Source of the DNA: JBKCUI01 sp052161605
GTDB taxonomy: Bacteria; Planctomycetota; Planctomycetia; Pirellulales; Pirellulaceae
Strand: one strand, 5' to 3'
NCBI GenBank assembly: GCA_052161605.1
Contig: CP197409.1
DNA length: 64,000 nt
Of this stretch, positions 23,251 through 33,243 are shown piece after piece. The notes under the pieces are model-generated. The model was not told the DNA's origin. It saw only the letters and a program-made list of their open reading frames with translations, and ran no database searches. Both the position numbers and the translations under genes were made by a program. Every line of letters starts with the position of its first letter. The first letter of the stretch is position 1.

Positions 23251-25167
23251 TCAAAATGGAGCGTCGTCCTCGGAACTAGCATCATGCCAGCCATCACGGA
23301 AGGTTTCTTCCGCATAGTCGGTGAAGCACCGCAATAACTGGCTGAGCTCCTCGGCGACGTGCAATGCCTTTCGGGAGAATAAAACGTTCTGCGATTCGGG
23401 GATCGAACTCCTTCCGTACTTGTCGTCAGCTCTTGAATCGTTTTCTTCTGCTTTGATGGATTCGAATTCGCGTAGATAGTGCTGCAAGTAAACAGTCAGT
23501 TCGTTAACGAGTTTCAACAACTCCGACGCGTTTACCTCGACGTTGAGCGATAGCTGCTGCTCGGTCGATTCTGCGCAAACCTGTTGCAACAAAGCATAAG
23601 CATCCATGAGGCTATCGATGTACTGCTGAACATCAAGGCCAGTATCATGTGTCGTAGCGATGCGAACCTGCACGACCAGCGACACCACACAATGTGCCAC
23701 CTTGTTCAGTCTGTCGCCCAGCGGAATAACGCCAGCTTCATCTTTAACCAGCAATCGCCAAACGTCTCCGTAGTCGGATTTGGGCACGGAATACAGTGGT
23801 GGAAGTCCCCATTGTTTGGCAAGCTTCCACTCTTGATCGATCTGCTCATTGAACGCCCGAAAATCTGCCTGGTCAAGTTCCCATGATTCAATCGTTTTGT
23901 GATGGTAGGCGAATGCAAATAAGTCGTCCATATTGCAGCCGTCCATGTGCCAGAATCCAATGCCTGGCATCTCGGCCAATGCTTGACAACAGGGACAATC
24001 CGGATCGATAGGATGAAACTGACCGCCATTGGGCTGCCGTCGGCGCTCAAGATTGATGATGCCTCGTGGCGTCCGCATCGGATCGTCCTCCCACGGTGCA
24101 TCAAGCCATTGATTGCCGATCTCCCGCAACCGAATCACTTCATTGCAGACAAACTCTTCGAGATCGCTCTGCGATACTTCTAGCGTTGCTCGTTCGGCGT
24201 TTGACATCGATCGTAAACCGTCCCAGCATGCCCAGGCAACTTGGCGAACATAATCGTAGTACATCACAATTTCGGTCGTGTTGAATCCGCCAAACCGAAA
24301 TGCATGCGATTCGGGACTGATACCGGGTGGACATCGCCCTAGAATGCTCCATTGGATTTCACGATCATCCATGTCACCGCTTAATCGATCGTGGTCTTCC
24401 AACATCACCGCTCGAGGAAGCTGACCGTTGAGCTCTGCACACGGCGTCATCAACCACGCTGCGTGAATGTCGCGAATGGTATTGTAATAAATACGGTATT
24501 CGATATCCGCCGACGGATCTTCCATGCGAGCGAGCTCGTGGAGCGTTAACGTTTCGGGCGCTGGCTGGGGAACATCGGCATACCGTTCGTTCCAGTGGCG
24601 TCGATTTTCGATCCATTCCAGACGAACTTGTTTAGCTATCTCGTCCCGCTGGCGAAATTGCATTCGACAGCCATGAATGATCGATCGCAGCATCGGTTCG
24701 CCATAGAAGATTTCACGCAACTCGAAAACTGGCTGGTCAGCTCGGGCCTGCCGGCGCATGCGTGCGGTTGCTTCCCAGCTGGTCGCGTCATGCAGAAACA
24801 GCCAATCGTCTGCCAGACGATAGCGTAGACGCACGCTCCCGCCTTCGACGGAATCGATATTGTGCCTCTCGATGAATCCGGTGCGGCCAGGAGAAGAGTA
24901 AGATGAGTCGATCATTACCAGTCGCGCCGCCATATCGATCACCACAAGTCCTGCATCCCACGGCTCGGTGTCGATGGCGTGAAGGAAGTGCGAAAAATAT
25001 CCATGAGTTGGCGATTCTAGAGTAAATCGATCCACTGCAGCATTCAGATCGGCCAGCGAAACTGGATCCGCACTCAACGCCGCAATAAAGCATTCCGCCA
25101 CCGACCCATGCACTGTGCCAGACCGGTCTTCGTCCACATCGCGAATCACAAGCTTGACTTCCGACAT
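23251..25167 (-). CDS. 638-aa protein of unknown function with a Cys/His cluster
   Basis: I do not recognise a family. The protein is soluble, acidic and without signal peptide or membrane segments. The most notable feature is a Cys/His-rich block at 385-423: HPIDPDCPCCQ (His385, Asp388, Cys391, 393, 394), then FWHMDGCNMDD (His407, Cys411) and YHH (422-423), which could bind a metal. The C-terminal 150 residues are helical and contain four-helix-like periodicity (VEVNASELLKLVNELTVYL). The codon use looks like the neighbours. It stands alone on the minus strand. Probably a lineage-restricted protein; no function is proposed. Confidence 0.75.
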   Translation of the reverse strand: MSEVKLVIRDVDEDRSGTVHGSVAECFIAALSADPVSLADLNAAVDRFTLESPTHGYFSHFLHAIDTEPWDAGLVVIDMAARLVMIDSSYSSPGRTGFIERHNIDSVEGGSVRLRYRLADDWLFLHDATSWEATARMRRQARADQPVFELREIFYGEPMLRSIIHGCRMQFRQRDEIAKQVRLEWIENRRHWNERYADVPQPAPETLTLHELARMEDPSADIEYRIYYNTIRDIHAAWLMTPCAELNGQLPRAVMLEDHDRLSGDMDDREIQWSILGRCPPGISPESHAFRFGGFNTTEIVMYYDYVRQVAWACWDGLRSMSNAERATLEVSQSDLEEFVCNEVIRLREIGNQWLDAPWEDDPMRTPRGIINLERRRQPNGGQFHPIDPDCPCCQALAEMPGIGFWHMDGCNMDDLFAFAYHHKTIESWELDQADFRAFNEQIDQEWKLAKQWGLPPLYSVPKSDYGDVWRLLVKDEAGVIPLGDRLNKVAHCVVSLVVQVRIATTHDTGLDVQQYIDSLMDAYALLQQVCAESTEQQLSLNVEVNASELLKLVNELTVYLQHYLREFESIKAEENDSRADDKYGRSSIPESQNVLFSRKALHVAEELSQLLRCFTDYAEETFRDGWHDASSEDDAPF

Positions 25168-25542
25168 TTGATGCCCTTTCTACATGGGAGATCTCGCCGT
25201 ATTTAAACACCACAAGTTTAACAATTTCGTACCGTTATTGCTTCAGAATTTGCACAGCGATTGTCAATCGAGATCGCCCGACGAAGCAGGGAGTTAAGAC
25301 GTCTCTATGAATCGGTACTGCTGAGCGAGCAGATTCTTGCTCATTGAATAGCCTCTGACAATCTTCTGTAGTGCTATGAAGCCAGGTCTCAGTCTCACTT
25401 TTATTCTGCTGCCAGAAGGTTCTAGGTTTACTATCCGTCTTTGGCTATGATGATTCGTGGTTTGTATTTCGCTAGTTCGTCGGCATACGAGATCTACGCA
25501 ATACATAGCAATCCTCTCGCAGATTCCGGGAAAGTAAAAATC
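25168..25542. other. Divergent intergenic region
   Basis: Separates the 638-aa gene (minus) from the glycoside hydrolase (plus) and should hold both promoters. Short overlapping frames here have no features. No clear -35/-10 pair, repeat or RNA stands out. Confidence 0.4.
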
Positions 25543-28152
25543 ATGTCAGTCTTCGCATCCTCTCGCGGGTTATCAAGGTCGCTCGCTTCTGGACTCATAG
25601 CTTGCGTCGTAGCTTTGTTGTTCGTACAGGTTTCCAATGCTCAGCCAAGCGATTCGCCATTGCTTGACAAAAGCGAGATCCTGAAACGATTCGACTTTTG
25701 GGATAACCAGGATTGGAATTGGTACAAAGAGAACATTCCCTTCTTCGAGTGCCCTGACGATGATATCACCCTAACCTACTACTATCGATGGGAATTGATT
25801 ACAAAGCATTTGACCTATGGCTCACCGAACACTGGCTATCTCTTTACGGAATTTATCGATCGCCCCTTCTGGTCGGGGGCATACGGTGCGATAAGCTGCC
25901 CTGCTGGTCATCAACTTTACGAAGCTCGTTGGTTAAGGTCGCCACGTGTTGCCCAGGACTATTCACGATACTGGTTGCGAACACCCGGTGCTCAGCCTCG
26001 CAACTATTCCACTTGGTTGGCGGATTCGGTATGGGAAGTCAATCGCACCCATCCGAACCGCGAGTTTACGATCGATCTTTTGAACGATCTGATTGCGAAC
26101 TACGAAGGTTGGGAGAAGAGACATTTTGTTAAAGAGGTCGGATTGTTCTGGCAAACAGGACACGACGATGGAATGGAGTTCAACATCAATAGCCGCCAGA
26201 CGCAGGATATCCTGAGAGGAGCTCCCAGCTATCGCCCGTCCTTTAATGCGTACATGTGGGCCGATGCTGTCGCCATCGCCAAAATCGCTGAACTGGCTGG
26301 CAAGTCGGAGATAGCCTCCCAATACCGTGTCAAAGCTCGTAACCTTAAGGATAAAATGATCGAGCTTATGTGGGATGAACAACGACAGTTCTTCTTTCCC
26401 GTCTTTAAGAACGATGAAGAACGTGATGGTCATATCAACAAAGCCTTGACCAAGACTTATGAGTCCGGGCAACATGCCGGCAGCCCCTTTGGGCGTGAAC
26501 TCATTGGTTACGTTCCGTGGCACTTCGATATGATCGATGACGAGCGGTTCGATATAGCTTGGAAGAAGCTCATGGATCGAGAAGCATTCTACGCAGACTA
26601 TGGCCCATCAACAGTCGAACGCAATGACCCCATGTTTCTGCTTCAACGATCATGCTGCTGGTGGAGCGGACAATCCTGGCCGTTTGCAACGACACAAACC
26701 CTCAAAGCCATGGCGAACTTGATTCAGCGTGGAACTCAAGTCATCAATGCCTCCGACTATGTGGATATGCTTGGTATCTACGCACGCTCCCATCGCAAGG
26801 ATGGGCGTCCGTATCTGGCGGAGGCTTTGCATCCCGACACCGGCTCATTTGAAGGGCACGATGGTTACAACCATTCGGAGCATTACTTTCACTCTGCCTA
26901 CTGCGATTTGGTGATCACCGGCCTAGTTGGATTCCGGACGCGGGATGATGATGCGTTGGAGTTGATCCCTTTGGCACCGCCGGAGTGGGACTATTTCGCT
27001 TTGGACGATCTGCGTTATCGAGATAGCGATGTGTCGATTCTCTGGGATCGAACCGGTGAACGGTACGGTCGAGGTAAGGGGTTAAAGGTTTATGTCGACG
27101 GCAAGCTCATAGCCGAATCTGCAGAATTGCAACCGTTGAAGGCAGTCAATGTTTTTACAAAGGGAACGAATAGTACCGACCGCTCCACATCGATTAGCAC
27201 CACAAACTTAGTCAATTTCGCTGTCAATAACGACGGTACTTATTACCCGCGATTGACCACCTCCTACACCAGTGGCGAAGCGCCGCTGATGAAGGTGAAC
27301 GACGGTAACTACTGGTACGCAAAACATCCCCCTAATCGCTGGACAGCAGAGGGTTCTTCTAACCCATCTGATTGGATTGAAATCGACTTTGGTATTCCAC
27401 GCCCCATCGAAACGCTCCAGCTTTATTTCCTCGACGATGGGGACAACGGCCGAATCGTCCCGCCCGACTCGGTCGAGATAGAAGTCTTTCAGAACGGTGA
27501 ATGGACGAAGCTCTTTGACGCTTCTAAGCCAATACAGAATGTCGTTGGGCGTAGACCAACAACGATATCGCTCGGAGGTTCGCCAACAGATAAAGTGAAG
27601 ATCACGATGAAGCACTCGCCGCGAGGTAAATCCGGTTTGACGGAAATCGAAGCTTGGGGACCTGCAACCCTTCCGGTGAAGACGGCTCCGCCGCCCGCTG
27701 GCAATCACGCCTACAACGATGGATCGTCTGAGTTTCCGCGGGCAACCGCTTCCCATTTTGATCGATTTGGCGGGGTCCCAAAGAGTGCCATCGACGGTAA
27801 GGTCGTGTTTACCCCGACCCCGACGAATCGTTGGACGAGCTATGAATCTCCTAATGCACAAGATTGGTTGCAAGTGGAGTTCGGAGAGACGCGACGTATC
27901 GGCAGAGCGGAATTGTATATCTACGACGATCGGGGTGGTGTTCAAACCCCTACGGAGTACTGGGTTGAGTATTGGGCAGACTCGGAATGGAAACGAGTGG
28001 CAAACGAAACGCATGAACCGAGCAAGCCCACTGGTAGCGTCATGAATACGAGCCGATTCCAACCCGTTGAAACCACGAAGATTCGCGTGGTTTTCGTCAA
28101 CAAAGGCCAAGCGAGAAGCGGCGTTACCGAGCTCGAGCTATGGAGCGAGTAG
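25543..28152 (+). CDS. Secreted (alpha/alpha)6 glycoside hydrolase, MGH1/GH63-like, with two discoidin-like domains
   Basis: About 869 residues. The open frame begins at 25441, but the ATG at 25543 follows GGGAAAG and starts a proper signal peptide (MSVFASSRG...LIACVVALLFVQVSNAQ). The body is an alpha/alpha toroid of the mannosylglycerate hydrolase-like type: QTGHDDGMEFNINSRQT, RSCCWWSGQSWPFATTQTL and HPDTGSFEGHDGYNHSEHYFHSA form the expected catalytic face. Two discoidin (F5/8C-like) carbohydrate-binding modules follow (each with a PPNRWT/TNRWTS...DWIEIDFG/DWLQVEFG core). It probably removes glucosyl, mannosyl or similar residues from external glycans; substrate unknown. It converges with the 1414-aa gene, one base between stops. 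Confidence 0.75.
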   Translation: MSVFASSRGLSRSLASGLIACVVALLFVQVSNAQPSDSPLLDKSEILKRFDFWDNQDWNWYKENIPFFECPDDDITLTYYYRWELITKHLTYGSPNTGYLFTEFIDRPFWSGAYGAISCPAGHQLYEARWLRSPRVAQDYSRYWLRTPGAQPRNYSTWLADSVWEVNRTHPNREFTIDLLNDLIANYEGWEKRHFVKEVGLFWQTGHDDGMEFNINSRQTQDILRGAPSYRPSFNAYMWADAVAIAKIAELAGKSEIASQYRVKARNLKDKMIELMWDEQRQFFFPVFKNDEERDGHINKALTKTYESGQHAGSPFGRELIGYVPWHFDMIDDERFDIAWKKLMDREAFYADYGPSTVERNDPMFLLQRSCCWWSGQSWPFATTQTLKAMANLIQRGTQVINASDYVDMLGIYARSHRKDGRPYLAEALHPDTGSFEGHDGYNHSEHYFHSAYCDLVITGLVGFRTRDDDALELIPLAPPEWDYFALDDLRYRDSDVSILWDRTGERYGRGKGLKVYVDGKLIAESAELQPLKAVNVFTKGTNSTDRSTSISTTNLVNFAVNNDGTYYPRLTTSYTSGEAPLMKVNDGNYWYAKHPPNRWTAEGSSNPSDWIEIDFGIPRPIETLQLYFLDDGDNGRIVPPDSVEIEVFQNGEWTKLFDASKPIQNVVGRRPTTISLGGSPTDKVKITMKHSPRGKSGLTEIEAWGPATLPVKTAPPPAGNHAYNDGSSEFPRATASHFDRFGGVPKSAIDGKVVFTPTPTNRWTSYESPNAQDWLQVEFGETRRIGRAELYIYDDRGGVQTPTEYWVEYWADSEWKRVANETHEPSKPTGSVMNTSRFQPVETTKIRVVFVNKGQARSGVTELELWSE

Positions 28153-28153
28153 A

Positions 28154-31100
28154 CTAGTGCGGCCCGCGTAGAGCTCGATTGTGGGCCATAACAGCGTTCA
28201 ATTGAGATTGGATGTTGGAGCTGGGAACCACGATCCATGGTACGGATCGTTCCAATCGCTGAGTCTGGGGAAAAGCTCGATGGTTGTGCAGAACGCGATC
28301 GACTTCTTCCTCGAGCATCAGAAGCCAGGCGGGAATATCCAGCCCCACACCTGTTGGTTCACGCATCATGAGATGAGCCTCTTCCACTAGCAAATCAAAA
28401 GCGTGACTCTCCTCCCGGTCGCTCGCCCTGAGTTGCCGGATCGCAGGGCGAATGAGAGCACGCATCCGATCGATCGTCATCGGCTTAACGAATCGTTCGT
28501 TGAGTCGATCGGCTACGGTTGGCATCTTCATGGCGTAGACTTCTTGTAACTTGGCCAAACGCTCCAAGTACTGATCGGATTCTCGGGCCACACGCTCTGC
28601 CAATGCGCGTCGCCATTGCTGAGCAGAGTTTTGGCAACCCGCATGCACCAAAACCTCATGAGCCCAAAATACAGGCTTTAAATTCCAACAAACCCGATCG
28701 TATCGAACTCGCAACCTGAGGAAATCGAGGAGCATATAAAGCATCTCGCCTCGATCCGATTGCGTCGTCGTGCTGTTGTAATCCTTATATTCCGAGTAGT
28801 GGTCGATAATCGCTTCGAAAACCACCGAAAGCCAACGGGTGGCGTCCTCCATCGAGATTTCGCCCGCATCTAGGGCTTCAAGCAGTGGCACCAATTCATC
28901 GGAATCACGATTCTCGATCGCTTGCGTTAGGTAGTTACCAACCCCTTGATGCAGGATAGCTCGTACGTTGGATAGCTTGAGAAAGCCTTGGGTGAAAATT
29001 CCTTTACCGTACTTTTGAATAAACGTAGCTAACTGGTTCCATGTACCCGCCCCATCCATGGTTTCTAGCACGCTCAATCGGAGCGTCCGTGAATGCGACA
29101 ACCAGCTCCCCAACAAAATCTCCGTCAACTGTTCCAATAGAGGGACCAATTGCTCTTGATTCGGTTCCGGCGGATTCAAATCCACTATCGCATCCAGCTC
29201 GATCGCATCCCATTGATTGGGAGAAATTCGCTTGCGTTTCGTTCCCTTACCTTCTTTTGGGTTCGGTGGATCTTGTTGCCACTGGTAGGCATTGCGGACC
29301 AGACAACGCACCATCGATTTAAAGGCGATCTGAAACAAATCGTCGAACTCGGTGACTGCCCCATGTCCCACAGGATTGGAATGCTCCATGTGTCGCGCCG
29401 TGTCCACCAATCGGCATGCTTGGTAGAAAAGTCCCTGCCGAGGTAACCACGTAAGCAAATGCGTTAGTGCTCGTCTGCGAACTCGCGCATCCAGGATCTC
29501 TCGAGGATTGCCGCCCCGAGCGAGCGAAACGTAAAGCAACTTTTGATCGCGAATCACGGCGATGAAGTCGGGAAAGGAGTCCTCAACGTGGCTTCTACGG
29601 CCAGCCATCAAATTGCCGAAAAGCTCTACCGTGAGCCGCTCATCTCGAGGCAGTTTTTGCAAGGTCTCGGAAACGCAGCTTCCTTCGTCATCGCTGGACA
29701 GAATCGCACCGATGAGGAGCCTACCTGCATCCGCCGTTTCCACGGCTGCCGCCAATATTCGCTCCATGAGAGATTCTTTGACGACTCGTTTACGGTCGTA
29801 TTTTGCCATCGACTCGGTGTCCGTCCCGCCCCGAACAATCTTATACGACTGCACTTGATCCAGTAATCGAATCAGTCCGTCTCGATTCGACAAGCATTGC
29901 TCACTCCATCTATACAAAGCATCGGAAATGCTGGACTGCGGACTTCCTGCCGGCTCGGTCTTACGTAAGAGCCGAACAGACTGCGAAACAAGTTTCCACA
30001 TCTGGGCCAGAGCAACCAGGAACGTTAAGTGTTCGCCGATTCGTTTCGACTCCGAAATCAACTCCTCCGACGTTCCCTCGTCCTCTTCGAACACAGGACC
30101 TTCGTTGCCGTCGTCAGTGCTATCCTCGTAAGTAACCCCTTCATAGGCGGCGCCGTACAACGAGCTCTGCACCTCGTCTTCCGGCTCATCATCCCCCACC
30201 AGCTCCGCGTTGGCTTTCGGCTTTTCTCGTTTGGACCCGAGCTGAAAGTCGGGAACTGTCCAATAGGATTCCCCGTTCGCCTCGAGATAATCGAAATACT
30301 TTTCAATCGTCCCCCAGCAGGGGCATTCCGGTGCCATTGCTGGCGTCCCCTGACCTTGCGTGGCTTGATCCGGTTTGGCTTGATCTAGTTTGGCTTGATC
30401 CGGTTTGGCTTGATCCGGTTTGGCTTGATCCGGTTTGGCTTGATCCGGTTTGGCTTCTGGAGCTAGGCTTTGACACCGGGACTCGATCAACTGCTCCAGC
30501 CAAAGCCGTGCAAAATCAGCGTAAGAAGTATTGCCACTTTGCAGGCCGACCCGATCCGCTTGGCTAAGCCAGTGGACTAATAGAGCCATAGCCCCGACGA
30601 AATCGTTTCGATCCAGGAGGGCTTCGATGACGAGTCCATAGGCCTTGGGAGAGTCAAACAGCTCAGCGTGGGGTGCCCAGAACCGGATATCGCCCGACGC
30701 GGCTCCACCTTTGTGCCAGAGTCGCAACGCCCTGGCCACAAGTTGTGATGATTCGAGAATATCTTGCGGATCGGTCGCTGAAACATCGCTCACTTCATGA
30801 GCTGCAAACTGGCGCCACCAGTCGGAAATCGACTTGAATCTTTGCTCGGTTCGCGCACAGAGTTGATCTTGGTTGGTGGCGGCAGCTTCCCGCCACAATC
30901 GGGACATCAACCCCAGTAACTGCTCCATGATGTGGACCAACTCTTCGACTCGTTCATCACTTACTGTCGAGTCGGTGCCAATAAATCGGGGGAAGTTACC
31001 GGCGAACCCCAGGATGTTCCATGGGTCAACCAAAGCCCCACAACGGATGCCTCGTTCTATCCAATCAAAGATCTGATCCGGTATCTCCACCGCTTTTTCC

Positions 31101-32398
31101 AGCTCACCGCGCCGGAGAAGCTGATTGCCGATGGTCAGCAGACAGTCGATCCTGCACAAAATACGAGCCGAGGGAACCTGAACGTCATCGGATTCATCCT
31201 TGGCCGCTGTCGCATTTCCCATGCGTGCAAAGATGCGAGCCAATTGAACGTGTTCGACCTGCGTTGCTCTCAGTCTAGCCAAATGAGTGTTAAGCTGTTG
31301 ACGAGCTCCGCCGAGCGGTTGCCTGCGAATGGCGCTTTCCGCTTTGAGTCGCTCTGCATGAGGACCGACCAAATTATCTAAGAACTCGGAGTAGAACTGA
31401 TCTCGGTAGTTGGCAATAACGGACAATAACTGTACCAACGTGGTCGTGGACGAGAATGCATTGGCACCTCCTCCGGAAATGCCCGAGGCCATCAACATGG
31501 TGCCGGCCAGAACGGTAGCCGCCTCGGTCAGAAGCTGATCGCGAGGGATCTCCTTTTCTTCTTTGACCCTCGCCAACAATGCATCAACGGTCACCTGTTG
31601 CAATACAAACCGACGATACGAGCCGGATTGATCGAGAAGATGGGGATCCCATTGCCCGAAGTAATAATTCGGGCGTTTGTTGACGGGATGATCAAAGTCA
31701 TACGCTCGGGGATCCAACGCTAACTCATCGAGATTCTCCGGATCGAACTGGGCGTCTCGCAGAATATGCGGAGAGGTGTTGCGAATGATCTCCAAGCAAC
31801 GCGATACGATCTCATAGTAGGGGCCGAGCGCGACGCCTACATCGCGAATGTACAAAGGAATAGGGCGAAGCCACTCGTGGGGATAAGGCTCCAGTCTGCG
31901 ACCTTCGAGGACCGCGACTGGCCGATAGCCTACGTAGTCGTTCAGTTGTTCTATTGCTGCGGATACGATCCGATCCGTTTCCCCCCAGGGGCCACCCTGT
32001 TGGAGAACGCACTCTATAGCACGCCCTAGAAACAGACCATTGAACAGTCCCTCTGGCTCTTGATGGAATAGTAGATCGCTGTGAAAATCGAGATACTCCG
32101 GGAGCAGGTGCTGCCAGACAAGTTCAATCACCCGCTCTGCTTGTTCGCTCTCTCGGAAAATCTCCTTTTCCTGCTTGAGCGACCGAAGCCGGGACTGCAA
32201 CCACTCGAGAATGGTCAACCAAGCCGGAGGACCTGCAAAAGGACTATTTCGCTTGTTGGTGCCGGTCAGCGCTAGACTATAGAGTCTATTCAAAGCAGAC
32301 AGGGACTTCGGGTCGGATTTCCCTGATGAAAAGTTAAAGTAGCCCAAGACATGAACCAAATCCCCGTCCCGGCTGTCTGCATTCCCTTCGATCGTCAC
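28154..32398 (-). CDS. 1414-aa protein of unknown function with a Lys-Pro-Asp-Gln-Ala repeat
   Basis: A very large cytosolic-looking protein with no signal peptide and no domain I recognise; it is largely alpha-helical by composition. A hydrophilic low-complexity tract at about residues 648-679 is built from the pentapeptide KPDQA (one copy KLDQA), coded by 15-bp tandem repeats. A second acidic stretch near 740-790 (DDEPEDEVQ, EGPVFEEDEGTSEE) suggests a flexible hinge dividing two helical halves. The helical halves could be solenoids, but I cannot show repeats. It starts 166 bp from the divergent rhodanese gene region and is a single-gene unit. Function unknown. Confidence 0.75.
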   Translation of the reverse strand: MTIEGNADSRDGDLVHVLGYFNFSSGKSDPKSLSALNRLYSLALTGTNKRNSPFAGPPAWLTILEWLQSRLRSLKQEKEIFRESEQAERVIELVWQHLLPEYLDFHSDLLFHQEPEGLFNGLFLGRAIECVLQQGGPWGETDRIVSAAIEQLNDYVGYRPVAVLEGRRLEPYPHEWLRPIPLYIRDVGVALGPYYEIVSRCLEIIRNTSPHILRDAQFDPENLDELALDPRAYDFDHPVNKRPNYYFGQWDPHLLDQSGSYRRFVLQQVTVDALLARVKEEKEIPRDQLLTEAATVLAGTMLMASGISGGGANAFSSTTTLVQLLSVIANYRDQFYSEFLDNLVGPHAERLKAESAIRRQPLGGARQQLNTHLARLRATQVEHVQLARIFARMGNATAAKDESDDVQVPSARILCRIDCLLTIGNQLLRRGELEKAVEIPDQIFDWIERGIRCGALVDPWNILGFAGNFPRFIGTDSTVSDERVEELVHIMEQLLGLMSRLWREAAATNQDQLCARTEQRFKSISDWWRQFAAHEVSDVSATDPQDILESSQLVARALRLWHKGGAASGDIRFWAPHAELFDSPKAYGLVIEALLDRNDFVGAMALLVHWLSQADRVGLQSGNTSYADFARLWLEQLIESRCQSLAPEAKPDQAKPDQAKPDQAKPDQAKLDQAKPDQATQGQGTPAMAPECPCWGTIEKYFDYLEANGESYWTVPDFQLGSKREKPKANAELVGDDEPEDEVQSSLYGAAYEGVTYEDSTDDGNEGPVFEEDEGTSEELISESKRIGEHLTFLVALAQMWKLVSQSVRLLRKTEPAGSPQSSISDALYRWSEQCLSNRDGLIRLLDQVQSYKIVRGGTDTESMAKYDRKRVVKESLMERILAAAVETADAGRLLIGAILSSDDEGSCVSETLQKLPRDERLTVELFGNLMAGRRSHVEDSFPDFIAVIRDQKLLYVSLARGGNPREILDARVRRRALTHLLTWLPRQGLFYQACRLVDTARHMEHSNPVGHGAVTEFDDLFQIAFKSMVRCLVRNAYQWQQDPPNPKEGKGTKRKRISPNQWDAIELDAIVDLNPPEPNQEQLVPLLEQLTEILLGSWLSHSRTLRLSVLETMDGAGTWNQLATFIQKYGKGIFTQGFLKLSNVRAILHQGVGNYLTQAIENRDSDELVPLLEALDAGEISMEDATRWLSVVFEAIIDHYSEYKDYNSTTTQSDRGEMLYMLLDFLRLRVRYDRVCWNLKPVFWAHEVLVHAGCQNSAQQWRRALAERVARESDQYLERLAKLQEVYAMKMPTVADRLNERFVKPMTIDRMRALIRPAIRQLRASDREESHAFDLLVEEAHLMMREPTGVGLDIPAWLLMLEEEVDRVLHNHRAFPQTQRLERSVPWIVVPSSNIQSQLNAVMAHNRALRGPH
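30361..30456 (-). repeat. 15-bp tandem repeat inside the 1414-aa gene
   Basis: Six full copies of tggcttgatccggtt (plus-strand sense), the second with TCTAGTT in place of TCCGGTT, and a partial seventh. It is in frame, so length changes by slippage would only add or remove KPDQA units. Not CRISPR: no spacers. Confidence 0.9.
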
Positions 32399-32620
32399 CG
32401 AATCCCCCTAGTACGCGTGTTTGAAAGGGTAATGGTAGATAGGATGCCCTAATCACGGAAGTCCAAGAAGCCCCTGGAAACCGGCAAGAAGTGTTATTTC
32501 TTGGCTGGTTGCTGAAGGTAAACTAGGTGTGATCCCATTGCTCCAGCCTTGATCTAGGTAACAATGAACCTAGTGAACCATAATCGGATTCGGTTTCGAA
32601 AACCAAAGAACGAAATATCT

Positions 32621-33181
32621 ATGACAACTGGTACCTTTGCGAATATCTCGCCCCACGATTTAAAGGATTGGGTTTCCCAACCTGGAACGGTCCACGTCAT
32701 TGATGTGCGAACAGCTCCAGAGTTTCAAGAAGTACACCTCGAAGCAGCCACGAATGTCCCCCTAGACAAACTTCGAGCGGAAAGCCTGCCCAGCGATGGA
32801 AAACCAATCGTTTTCGTCTGCAAATCGGGGACCAGAGGCCGAACAGCTGCTGAGAAAGCCTCCCAGCACCGGCAGAATGTGTTCAACGTTGAGGGGGGGA
32901 CTGATGCTTGTGTCGCCGCGAACCTGCCAGTCATCAGAGGCAAAAAAGCAATTTCATTAGAGAGACAAGTCCGGATTGCTGCGGGCTCCCTGGTGCTAAC
33001 GGGAGTCGCGCTCGCATACTTGATCCACCCCGCGTGCATTTTATTGTCCGCTTTCGTCGGAGCAGGATTGGTTTTCGCTGGCGTAACAGACACGTGCGGA
33101 ATGGCGATTTTGCTCGGCAAGATGCCTTGGAATCAATGCCCGCTGGCCCCGTCGAGCGCCTCCCAAAAGTTGGCCTCCTAG
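32621..33181 (+). CDS. Rhodanese-like protein with C-terminal membrane hairpin (YgaP-like)
   Basis: About 186 residues. A single rhodanese domain (ISPHDLKDWV...VIDVRTAPEFQEVHLEAATNVPLDKL) with the active-site loop VCKSGTRGRTAA (Cys67) is followed by two membrane helices (about 120-160, VLTGVALAYLIHPACILLSAFVGAGLVFAGV) and a DUF2892-like end with TCGMAILLGKMPWNQCP. This is the YgaP arrangement: a membrane-bound sulfurtransferase handling persulfide sulfur. The frame is open to an ATG at 32564, but the homologous start is the ATG at 32621. It converges with adk, 62 bp apart. Confidence 0.85.
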   Translation: MTTGTFANISPHDLKDWVSQPGTVHVIDVRTAPEFQEVHLEAATNVPLDKLRAESLPSDGKPIVFVCKSGTRGRTAAEKASQHRQNVFNVEGGTDACVAANLPVIRGKKAISLERQVRIAAGSLVLTGVALAYLIHPACILLSAFVGAGLVFAGVTDTCGMAILLGKMPWNQCPLAPSSASQKLAS

Positions 33182-33243
33182 TTCATGGAGACCGTTTCTA
33201 GGTGCAAAGTCCGTTCGGATCTCTTCCCCCTTACCCTGGCCTT

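Noticed and set aside
27208..28110. 300-codon minus-strand frame inside the glycoside hydrolase gene
   Set aside because: The plus-strand frame contains two clear discoidin-like domains; the minus frame shows no known motif.
30361..30456. Possible CRISPR array
   Set aside because: The 15-bp units are directly adjacent with no spacers, and they are in a coding frame.
30303..30567. Short repetitive frames (WLDPV and SSQTG units) over the 15-bp repeat
   Set aside because: They are other-frame readings of the tandem repeat inside the 1414-aa gene.
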